From Verrucomicrobiota bacterium (GTDB lineage: Bacteria; Verrucomicrobiota; Verrucomicrobiia; Opitutales; UBA953): DNA of 5,056 nucleotides. The stretch lies in NCBI GenBank assembly GCA_009924965.1, contig RFQN01000117.1, positions 1 through 5,056 of the forward strand. The letters are read 5' to 3'. Below the pieces are notes generated by a model that was not told the origin of the DNA, made no database searches, and was given only the letters and a program-made list of their open reading frames with translations. Below, piece after piece: positions 1 through 5,056 of this stretch. Within the stretch, counting starts at the first letter, position 1. Each line of letters begins with the position of its first letter. Both the position numbers and the translations under genes were made by a program.

Positions 1-541
1 GGGCGGCGCCGCCGAGGACGAAGGAGTTCGCCATGTTGCAGGCGGTGTCGCCGAGGAAGGCGATCTTCTTGCCCTTGAGCGAAGCGGCATACTGTTCCGG
101 ACGGCCCGGCGCATAGCGCTCGGCGAGCGTGAACATGTCCGTCATGAACTGGCACGGATGCAGGAAGTCGGACAGCGCGTTGACGATGGGCATCGTGCCG
201 CAGCGGGCGAACTCCTCGAGGAGGGCATGCTCGTGGCAGCGGATGACCATGCCGTGCAGGTAACGCGAGAGGACCTTGGCGGTGTCGGCCACGGTCTCGC
301 CGCGCGAGAGCTGCAGGTCGTCGGCGTTGAGCATGACGGGCAGGCCGCCGAGCTCATGAACGCCGACCTGGAAGGAGACGCGGGTGCGGGTGCTCTTCTT
401 GAAGAACATCAGGCCCCAAGACTGGCGGGCGAGGTCCGCGGCGGTCGTGCGGCCACGGCCGGCCTTCAGCGCGGCGGCTTGGGCGAACACCGACGCGATC
501 TCGGCGGCGGAAAGGTCGGTCTCCTTCAGGAAGTGACGCAT
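1..541 (-). CDS. argF: Ornithine carbamoyltransferase, N-terminal 180 residues (3' end beyond window)
   Basis: Makes citrulline from ornithine and carbamoyl phosphate, the first step after the acetylated intermediates, in the cytoplasm. The frame is open from the ATG at 541-539 to the left edge and has no stop, so only the carbamoyl-phosphate domain and the beginning of the ornithine domain are present. Visible family motifs are STRTR (residues 50-54, carbamoyl-phosphate binding), RGET (80-83), HPCQ (128-131) and a FLGD...NMANS stretch (162-173) opening the second domain. The STRTR and HPCQ motifs fit ordinary ornithine transcarbamylase better than the N-acetyl- or N-succinylornithine variants, though the C-terminal residues that would confirm the substrate are missing. 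The ATG at 541 is the only reasonable start: between the argD stop and this codon the frame has no ATG, GTG or TTG. There is no Shine-Dalgarno sequence. It lies 66 bases downstream of argD, the longest spacer in the cluster. Confidence 0.94.
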   Translation of the reverse strand, partial: MRHFLKETDLSAAEIASVFAQAAALKAGRGRTTAADLARQSWGLMFFKKSTRTRVSFQVGVHELGGLPVMLNADDLQLSRGETVADTAKVLSRYLHGMVIRCHEHALLEEFARCGTMPIVNALSDFLHPCQFMTDMFTLAERYAPGRPEQYAASLKGKKIAFLGDTACNMANSFVLGGAA

Positions 542-607
542 CTCGGAAAGCGGTTGAAGATAGGCAGAGTCGCCTGCTTGGACAGCGGAAAATAAGGCCC
601 GGAAGGC
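542..607 (-). other. argD-argF intergenic spacer
   Basis: This is the largest non-coding gap in the cluster. Read on the minus strand, it begins with a small hairpin and T-rich tail just after the argD stop, contains a copy of the short repeat also found after argJ, and ends in a pyrimidine-rich stretch before the argF ATG. I see no convincing -35/-10 pair: TATTTT resembles a -10 box weakly and has no matching -35. No small open frame is credible here. Confidence 0.6.
586..600 (-). repeat. Short intergenic repeat, copy 2 (after argD)
   Basis: On the minus strand this reads GGGCCTTATTTTCCG. It matches the copy at 2755-2768 at every base apart from one extra T. It starts 7 bases after the argD stop codon, and its TTTTCC ends 45 bases before the argF ATG. 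Function is unknown: it could be a degenerate terminator, an internal promoter element, a processing site or chance. The match is seen directly; any role is inference. Confidence 0.5.
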
Positions 608-609
608 CT
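588..609 (-). terminator. Weak terminator-like hairpin after argD
   Basis: On the minus strand, AGGCC and GGCCT form a 5-bp GC-rich stem around a 5-base loop (TTCCG), followed directly by TATTTT. The stem begins inside the argD stop codon. The layout is that of a Rho-independent terminator, but the stem is short and the T run is interrupted, so at most it would reduce read-through into argF or protect the argD 3' end. A full stop is unlikely, since argF continues the pathway on the same strand. Confidence 0.3.
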
Positions 610-1828
610 AGGCGACCTTCCAGTCGCGCAAGACCTTCGTCAGGACCGCCACGGACTCCGCCAACTCGGCTTCGGTGGCCACCAACGGGGGCAGCAACCG
701 GACAGCCACGCCGCCCGCCGGGGCGGTCAGCAGGCCCGCGTCACGCAAGGCGGTGACGACCGGGACCGGGTCGATGGTGAGGATGACGCCGACCATGTAG
801 CCGGCGCCGCGGACTTCCTTCACGAGGTCGGGGCGCAGGGCCACGAGGCCGCGCAAGGCGGCATGCCAAGCCGGCGACTGCGCGGTGACCTTGGCGAGGA
901 GCTGCTCGGACTCGATGACTTCGAGGACGGCCAAGCCAGCCGTGGCCGCCAAAGCGCCGCCCCCGAAGGTCGTGCCGTGGGAGCCGGCTTGGAAGAGGTC
1001 GTCATGCGGCGGTGCCATCCAGATCGCGCCGATGGGGAACCCGCCGCCCAGGCCCTTGGCCATGGCGATGGCGTCCGGCTTCACGCCGGCCCGTTCGAAA
1101 GCGAAGAAAGCACCGGTCCGGCCGATGCCGCACTGGATCTCATCGATCATCAGCAGGACGTTCCGCTCCGTGCAAAGCTTGCGCAGGCCTTGGAGGAACT
1201 CCGGCGTGGCCGGGAACACCCCGCCCTCCCCTTGGATGGTCTCGACGAGCACCGCCGCGGTGGTCTTGGCGTCGATGGCCTTGTCCCAAGCAGCGAGGTC
1301 GTTGAGCGGCGCGGCGGTGAACCCGGACAGCAACGGACGGAAGCCCTTCTGGATCTTCTCCTGCGGCGTCGCGGACATGCCGCCAAAGGTGCGGCCATGG
1401 AAGGCCTTCTCGGCGACGACGACGCCGATGCAGGCGCCTTCGGTGCCGGACTTCCGCAGGCCATGCAGACGCGCGAGCTTCAGGAGGCCTTCGTTGGCCT
1501 CCGCCCCGCTGTTGCAGAAGATGGCCCGCCCGGGGCCGCAATAACGGCTCAGCGCGGCCGCCAGACGGCCTTGCGGCTCGTTGCGGTAGAGGTTGCTGAC
1601 GTGGACGAGCTTCGCGGCCTGCGCGGACACGCGCTGGACCCAGACGGGATGGGCATGGCCCAAGGCGTTCACGGCGATGCCGGAAGCGAAATCGAGATAA
1701 GGTTTGCCGGTGGCGTCCCAGACGCGGCACCCCTCGCCCCGCACCAAGGTGACGGGCGGAGCGCCGTAATTGCGCGCCAAGTGCTGCTCGTAGAGCGCGG
1801 CGGTCGGGTCTGCGGATTCCGCGCTCAT
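608..1828 (-). CDS. argD: Acetylornithine aminotransferase (PLP class III)
   Basis: Transfers the amino group of glutamate to N-acetylglutamate 5-semialdehyde, giving N-acetylornithine; PLP-dependent and cytoplasmic. The 406 residues are normal for the family. Visible motifs are NSGAEANE (106-113, cofactor phosphate region), FHGRT (143-147), QGEGG (199-203), MIDEIQCGIGRTG (227-239, with the Asp that contacts the PLP ring nitrogen), AKGLGGGFPIGA (257-268) with Lys258 as the Schiff-base lysine, HGTTFGG (284-290) and RLLPPL (377-382). The HGTTFGG motif continues with Gly where many homologues have Asn; this residue is not catalytic as far as I know. The ATG at 1828-1826 overlaps the argB stop by one base, so translation is probably coupled. 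Some ArgD enzymes also act as succinyl-diaminopimelate aminotransferase in lysine synthesis, which sequence alone cannot exclude. The arg neighbours make the arginine role primary. Confidence 0.95.
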   Translation of the reverse strand: MSAESADPTAALYEQHLARNYGAPPVTLVRGEGCRVWDATGKPYLDFASGIAVNALGHAHPVWVQRVSAQAAKLVHVSNLYRNEPQGRLAAALSRYCGPGRAIFCNSGAEANEGLLKLARLHGLRKSGTEGACIGVVVAEKAFHGRTFGGMSATPQEKIQKGFRPLLSGFTAAPLNDLAAWDKAIDAKTTAAVLVETIQGEGGVFPATPEFLQGLRKLCTERNVLLMIDEIQCGIGRTGAFFAFERAGVKPDAIAMAKGLGGGFPIGAIWMAPPHDDLFQAGSHGTTFGGGALAATAGLAVLEVIESEQLLAKVTAQSPAWHAALRGLVALRPDLVKEVRGAGYMVGVILTIDPVPVVTALRDAGLLTAPAGGVAVRLLPPLVATEAELAESVAVLTKVLRDWKVA

Positions 1829-1830
1829 CA
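1826..1830 (-). promoter_or_regulatory. argB stop / argD start overlap (TGATG)
   Basis: The argB stop TGA (1830-1828) and the argD start ATG (1828-1826) share one base. No Shine-Dalgarno sequence lies in the last codons of argB, so argD translation probably depends on ribosomes ending argB (termination-reinitiation). The overlap is seen directly; coupling is inferred. Confidence 0.7.
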
Positions 1831-2712
1831 GCCGTGGACGATTTCGGTCCCGATGCCCTTGTCCGTGAAGACTTCGAGCAACAAGGCGTGCGGCACGCGG
1901 CCATCGATGAAGTGCACGCGACGGACGCCTTCCTTCAGGGCCTTCACGGCGCTGTCGACCTTAGGAATCATGCCACCGGCGATCACGCCCTTGCGCTTGA
2001 GCTCGTCGACTTCGCTGACCTTCAGCGTGGTGATGAGCGTGGAGGGATCCTTCGGGTCAGCCAGCAAACCGGGGACGTCGCTCATGAAGATGAGGCGGCG
2101 GGCACGGAGCGAGTTGGCGACGGCGGCGGCGGCGACGTCGGCGTTGGTGTTGTAAGCCTGGTCGTCGGCGTCCAAGGCGATGGGAGAAACCACCGGGAGG
2201 TGTCCGTCCGCGAGGGCCTTCTTGATCAGCTTCGTCTTCACGAACTTGATGTCGCCGACGAAACCGATGTCGCACGGCTTCCCCTGCTCGTCCGTCCCCA
2301 TGAGCTTCTCGCACAGGTTGACGTGGTTGCCGGGCATGCCGAGCGGGTTGGCGCCGCGCGCCTTGAGGGATTCGCAGATCTGGCCGTTGATCTCGCCGTT
2401 GAGGGTCTCCTCGACGATCTTCACGGTGGCGGCGTCGGTGACGCGCATGCCGCCGCGGAACTCGGACTTGATGCCGGCCTTGTCCATGGCGCGCGTGATG
2501 GCCTTGCCGCCGCCGTGCACGACGACGACCTGGATGCCGACGGCCGCCAGGAAGGCGATGTCCGTGGCGACGCGGTCGCGGCCTTCGGGATTCGGGTCGT
2601 CCATGAAGCTGCCGCCGTACTTCACCACGAAGGTGGAGCCACGGAACTTCTGGATGTAAGGGAGGGCCTCGAGAAGGACCTCGGATTTGTTGTGCGCGGC
2701 TTGCGTGCTCAT
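1828..2712 (-). CDS. argB: N-acetylglutamate kinase, probably arginine-sensitive
   Basis: Phosphorylates N-acetyl-L-glutamate with ATP to N-acetylglutamyl 5-phosphate, usually the controlled step in organisms that recycle acetyl groups through ArgJ. The 294 residues match the amino acid kinase fold: KYGG (31-34, phosphate-binding lysine Lys31), HGGGK (66-70), RGGMRVTD (86-93), YNTNADVAA (187-195, with the Asn and Asp of the active site), SDVPGLL (211-217) and GGMIPK (246-251, with Lys251). The N-terminal segment around residues 8-25 (NKSEVLLEALPYIQKFRG) and the C-terminal LLLEVFTDKGIGT (277-289) resemble the interlacing helix and arginine-site region of hexameric, arginine-inhibited kinases such as those of Pseudomonas and Thermotoga; short E. 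coli-type enzymes lack that helix. Inhibition by arginine is therefore inferred. The start is the ATG at 2712-2710, which gives this family-like N terminus. The frame stays open upstream to 3021 inside argJ, but that part looks like shadow translation. No Shine-Dalgarno sequence is visible. Confidence 0.96.
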   Translation of the reverse strand: MSTQAAHNKSEVLLEALPYIQKFRGSTFVVKYGGSFMDDPNPEGRDRVATDIAFLAAVGIQVVVVHGGGKAITRAMDKAGIKSEFRGGMRVTDAATVKIVEETLNGEINGQICESLKARGANPLGMPGNHVNLCEKLMGTDEQGKPCDIGFVGDIKFVKTKLIKKALADGHLPVVSPIALDADDQAYNTNADVAAAAVANSLRARRLIFMSDVPGLLADPKDPSTLITTLKVSEVDELKRKGVIAGGMIPKVDSAVKALKEGVRRVHFIDGRVPHALLLEVFTDKGIGTEIVHG

Positions 2713-2768
2713 CAGACGGACGGGAAGTGTCAGCGGACTGGCGGGGCGAGCAAACGGAAAATAGGCCC
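2713..2768 (-). other. argJ-argB intergenic spacer
   Basis: A 56-base gap. On the minus strand it opens with the short repeat directly after the argJ stop and ends in a C/T-rich run before the argB ATG. A loose inverted repeat (GCGAG at 2776-2772, CTCGC at 2750-2746 on the minus strand) could close a 5-bp stem around the repeat, but the loop is about 21 bases and the stem is weak. No credible promoter or small gene is seen. Confidence 0.55.
2755..2768 (-). repeat. Short intergenic repeat, copy 1 (after argJ)
   Basis: On the minus strand this reads GGGCCTATTTTCCG, immediately after the argJ TAA. It matches the copy at 586-600 except for one missing T. Its TTTTCC ends 43 bases before the argB ATG, close to the 45 bases in the other copy. 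The similarity is direct; function is unknown. Confidence 0.5.
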
Positions 2769-3998
2769 TTACTCGCTCTTGTTGTAGTTCACGTAACCGT
2801 CCGTCAGGTCGGAAGCGAGCAGGCGGAACTGGGCGTCGCCCAAATGCAGGTCCAAGCGCACGCGGAACTGGCGGGCCTTCACGACTTCCTTCCACTTCGG
2901 CTTGTTCTCGGGCAACGGGCGGCCCGCCAAGACCGCAGGGACGTCCTCGTAATGGATATCCAGCTTGGCCTCGTCCAAGCCGGTGCGGGCGTAGCCGGCG
3001 GCGTCGGCCAAGCGGCCCCAATTCGGGTCTTCGCCGAACCAGGACGACTTGACGAGCAGCGAGTTGCCGATGGCGCGCGCGATCTTTTCGGCGTCCGCCC
3101 GGCTGCGAGCCCCGGAGACCTCGACGGAGACGACCTTGGTGATCTTCTCGCCGTCGCCGACGATCTTCTCCGCCAAGGAGAAGCAGACGCGGTCCAAGGC
3201 CTCCTGGAAGAGGCGGGTGAGTTCGGCCGGCGCGCCGGGCCCGACCTGCACCTGGGCGACGCCCGAAGCGAGGAGGATGACCGTGTCGTTGGTGGACATG
3301 TCGCCGTCGACGCTGACGCAGTTGAACGACTGGTCGGCCGAGGCCTTGAGCGCGGTCTTGAGGAAGGCCGGCTCAGCGGCGGCATCGGTGCAGACGAACG
3401 CGAGCATCGTGGCCATGTTGGGCTCGATCATGCCGGCGCCCTTGGCGAAGCCGGCGACGGTGACCGTCTTGCCCTGCCAGGTGAAGCGTGCGGTGCAGGT
3501 CTTCGGACGCGTGTCGGAAGTCAGGATGGCGTTGGCGGCGCGCACGCCTTCCGCGGCGTCGCGCGAGAGGCGCGCGGCGGCGGCGGCGGCCCCGGCGGCG
3601 ACCTTCGCCATCGGGAGGAGCTCGCCGATGCGGCCCGTCGAGCAGACGAGGAAGGCTTCACCGGCATGGCCGGCGGCTTCGGCCCCGAGCTGGGCCATGC
3701 GGACGGCATCGGCGTCGCCTTGGGCCGAGGTGCAGGCGTTGGCGTTACCGCTGTTGGCGATGACGCCGCGCACGCGGCCTTGGGAGGACAGCAGCGTGGC
3801 CTGCGAGATGCGCACGGGGCCGGCCTTCACGTCGTTCGTGGTGAAGACGCCGGCGGCGGCGCAAGGCTGGTCGGCGACGATGAGCGCCAAGTCGAGGCGA
3901 TCCTGGCCTTTGTTGCGGATGTCGCAGCCGGCGGCGCCGACGCGGAAACCCGGGACGTCCGTGACGCCGGGGGAGTCGTTCGTGAAGTCGATGGACAT
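2769..3998 (-). CDS. argJ: Glutamate N-acetyltransferase (ornithine acetyltransferase), self-cleaving
   Basis: Transfers the acetyl group from N-acetylornithine to glutamate, releasing ornithine and regenerating N-acetylglutamate. Some members also use acetyl-CoA for the first pathway step; sequence alone does not decide this. The 409 residues are typical. Motifs in order: AAGVFTTN (48-55), ANSGNANACT (81-90), STGRIGELLPM (120-130, whose Thr121-Gly122 probably form the oxyanion hole), KGAGMIEPNMATML (186-199), DPNWGRLADAAGYA near residue 335, and the C-terminal ASDLTDGYVNYN, with the Asn near the end typical of the family. The precursor should cleave itself between Ala196 and Thr197, leaving Thr197 as nucleophile at the N terminus of the beta chain. 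An alanine-rich run (134-142) is probably just GC-driven composition. The ATG at 3998-3996 lies 7 bases after the argC stop without a Shine-Dalgarno sequence, so translation is probably coupled to argC. The gene supports a cyclic route in which no separate deacetylase is needed. Confidence 0.97.
   Translation of the reverse strand: MSIDFTNDSPGVTDVPGFRVGAAGCDIRNKGQDRLDLALIVADQPCAAAGVFTTNDVKAGPVRISQATLLSSQGRVRGVIANSGNANACTSAQGDADAVRMAQLGAEAAGHAGEAFLVCSTGRIGELLPMAKVAAGAAAAAARLSRDAAEGVRAANAILTSDTRPKTCTARFTWQGKTVTVAGFAKGAGMIEPNMATMLAFVCTDAAAEPAFLKTALKASADQSFNCVSVDGDMSTNDTVILLASGVAQVQVGPGAPAELTRLFQEALDRVCFSLAEKIVGDGEKITKVVSVEVSGARSRADAEKIARAIGNSLLVKSSWFGEDPNWGRLADAAGYARTGLDEAKLDIHYEDVPAVLAGRPLPENKPKWKEVVKARQFRVRLDLHLGDAQFRLLASDLTDGYVNYNKSE
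3408..3413 (-). other. ArgJ autocleavage site (Ala196-Thr197 codons)
   Basis: The codons for Ala196 (3413-3411) and Thr197 (3410-3408) sit in the MATML signature of the ArgJ family. Cleavage between these residues yields the alpha and beta chains, and the Thr becomes the catalytic nucleophile. The motif is seen directly; cleavage is known for the family and inferred here. Confidence 0.88.
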
Positions 3999-4005
3999 GG
4001 AAAAC

Positions 4006-5055
4006 TTAGCGGAGGCCGGCGGTTTCGGACCAACCCATGAGGAGGTTCAACGCCTGCACGGCCTGGCCGCCGGCGCCCTTCAGGAGGTTGTCGATCACCG
4101 AGGTGATGATGAGGTTGCCCGTCCGCGGGTCGGCGACGACCGACATCGCCACGCGGTTGGTGTTGGCCACGTGGGCGGTGTCCGGGAAATCACCCGACTT
4201 GAGCACGGTGACGAACGGGCGGCCGGCATAGGCCTGTTGCCAGACGGCTTCGACCTGCGCGGCCGTGACGCCGGCGGCGGGTACGACGATCGTCGTCGCG
4301 ATGCCGCGGTGCATGGGCGCGAGATGCGGGTTGAACTGCACGACGACGGGCTGGCCGGCGGCGGCCCCGAACTGCTCCTCGATCTCTGCGATATGACGGT
4401 GTCCCGGGAGGCCGTAAGCCTTGATGGAGCTGTCGCGCTCGCAGAACAGGTAGCCGACGTCGGCCTTCTTGCCGGCGCCGGAGACGCCGCTGTAGGAATT
4501 GATGACCACACGGCCGGGCTCGGGCTTGAGGAGGCCGGCGCGCAGCAACGGCACGAGCGGCACCTGGATGCTCGTGGGGTAGCAGCCCGGGCACGCGATG
4601 AGCGCCGCCTGCTTCCAGCTGTCGTCACGCTGGAGCTCCGGCACGACGTAACGGGCGGCGGCGGCGAGGGCCGGGGCCGGGTGGTCGTGGCCGTAATACT
4701 TCTTGTAAAGGCCGAGGTCGCGCAGACGGAAGTCGGCGGAGAGGTCGAGCACGCGCTTGCCGGCGGCGATCAGCGGCTGGGCGTATTCCGCGGCGACGCC
4801 GTGCGGCAGCGCCAGGAACCAGACGGCGACGTCGGAGGCCGCGCAATCGGCGGGCGAGGAAGCCGAGAAGAGCAACCCCGCGTCGACGATGCCGCGCAGG
4901 CGCGGGATCTCGTCGGCCACGGCCTTGCCGGCCAGGGTGCGGGAGCACACGGCGGCGAGCTGGACATGGGGGTGACGGGCGAGGACGCGGACGAGCTCTT
5001 CCCCGGTGTACCCGGAGGCGCCGACGATGCCGACTTTGGTCAGAGGCTGCGACAT
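4006..5055 (-). CDS. argC: N-acetyl-gamma-glutamyl-phosphate reductase
   Basis: Reduces N-acetylglutamyl 5-phosphate with NADPH to N-acetylglutamate 5-semialdehyde, between the ArgB and ArgD steps. The 349 residues match the long bacterial form (about 345). Visible: the Rossmann motif GASGYTGEEL (12-21), LALPHGVA (81-88), LDLSADFRL (103-111), PGCYPT (156-161) with catalytic Cys158, SGVSGAGKK (189-197), GHRHIAEIEEQ (218-228) with the HRH that supplies the catalytic histidine, NPHLAPMHRGI (242-252) and the C-terminal KGAGGQAVQALNLLMG (326-341). The residue three before the catalytic Cys is also Cys (155), giving CPGC, where many homologues have Asn. The ATG at 5055-5053 gives a standard short lead into the Rossmann motif, but only one base precedes it, so the ribosome site and promoter cannot be seen and a start further upstream cannot be strictly excluded. 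It is the first visible gene of the cluster. Confidence 0.97.
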   Translation of the reverse strand: MSQPLTKVGIVGASGYTGEELVRVLARHPHVQLAAVCSRTLAGKAVADEIPRLRGIVDAGLLFSASSPADCAASDVAVWFLALPHGVAAEYAQPLIAAGKRVLDLSADFRLRDLGLYKKYYGHDHPAPALAAAARYVVPELQRDDSWKQAALIACPGCYPTSIQVPLVPLLRAGLLKPEPGRVVINSYSGVSGAGKKADVGYLFCERDSSIKAYGLPGHRHIAEIEEQFGAAAGQPVVVQFNPHLAPMHRGIATTIVVPAAGVTAAQVEAVWQQAYAGRPFVTVLKSGDFPDTAHVANTNRVAMSVVADPRTGNLIITSVIDNLLKGAGGQAVQALNLLMGWSETAGLR

Positions 5056-5056
5056 A

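Noticed and set aside
158..595. 145-codon plus-strand open frame opposite argF
   Set aside because: The argF frame on the other strand carries STRTR, RGET and HPCQ motifs; this frame carries none.
586..600. TATTTT in the repeat as a -10 promoter box for argF (and likewise for argB)
   Set aside because: Only four of six bases match the consensus, and no -35-like hexamer sits 16-18 bases upstream in either copy.
1140..1904. 254-codon minus-strand frame overlapping argD
   Set aside because: It is Arg/Ala-rich out-of-frame reading of argD with no motif; argD in the neighbouring frame contains all aminotransferase motifs.
863..2155. 430-codon plus-strand open frame opposite argD and argB
   Set aside because: It has the same shadow composition, spans two convincing genes and their junction, and shows no family motif.
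1834..2787. 317-codon plus-strand open frame opposite argB
   Set aside because: It is Asp/Val/Gly/His-rich shadow translation of argB codons with no domain.
2713..3021. Longer argB start giving 103 extra N-terminal residues
   Set aside because: The extension overlaps argJ in another frame, is Arg/Gly/Pro-rich and unlike any acetylglutamate kinase. The ATG at 2712 gives the family-like N terminus and normal length.
3576..3600. GCG/GCC triplet-like run within argJ as a repeat element
   Set aside because: It encodes an alanine-rich helix in frame (residues 134-142) and is explained by GC-rich alanine codons.
2727..4040. 437-codon plus-strand open frame antisense to all of argJ
   Set aside because: It is low-complexity Gly/Asp/Ala/Val/Arg-rich translation with no recognisable domain, and lies opposite a clearly conserved gene. 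Long antisense frames are expected when third positions are mostly G or C.

Overview
The window holds an arginine biosynthesis gene cluster, all on the minus strand, read from right to left as argC - argJ - argB - argD - argF. Four genes are complete. argF is cut by the left edge of the window after 180 codons. About 97% of the window is coding; the gaps between genes are 7, 56, 0 (1-base overlap) and 66 bases. This is ordinary housekeeping metabolism. I see no mobile element, CRISPR array, tRNA, rRNA or accessory system.

Pathway: ArgB phosphorylates N-acetylglutamate, ArgC reduces the acyl phosphate to the semialdehyde, ArgD transaminates it to N-acetylornithine, and ArgJ moves the acetyl group from acetylornithine to glutamate. 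That last step releases ornithine and regenerates the ArgB substrate (the cyclic acetyl-recycling route). ArgF then carbamoylates ornithine to citrulline. argG and argH, which would finish the pathway, are not in view and could lie beyond the left edge. No argA, argR or carAB is in the window. ArgB carries the N-terminal helix and C-terminal segment typical of arginine-inhibited kinases, so feedback control probably acts at that step.

Organism: the DNA is GC-rich (roughly two thirds G+C by eye), with strong third-position G/C preference and therefore long meaningless antisense open frames. The protein sequences give a general impression of Verrucomicrobiota, perhaps Opitutae. That is an impression from memory, not a search result, and a different GC-rich bacterial phylum is possible.

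Layout: 1-541 argF (3' end missing); 542-607 spacer with a small hairpin followed by T-rich sequence and one copy of a short repeat; 608-1828 argD; 1828-2712 argB, whose stop codon overlaps the argD start; 2713-2768 spacer with the second copy of the repeat; 2769-3998 argJ; 3999-4005 a 7-base spacer; 4006-5055 argC. Only one base precedes argC, so the operon promoter and any upstream operator lie outside. The non-coding details worth a second look are the near-identical motif after argJ and after argD at almost the same distance from the next start codon, and the absence of Shine-Dalgarno sequences at all four visible internal starts.
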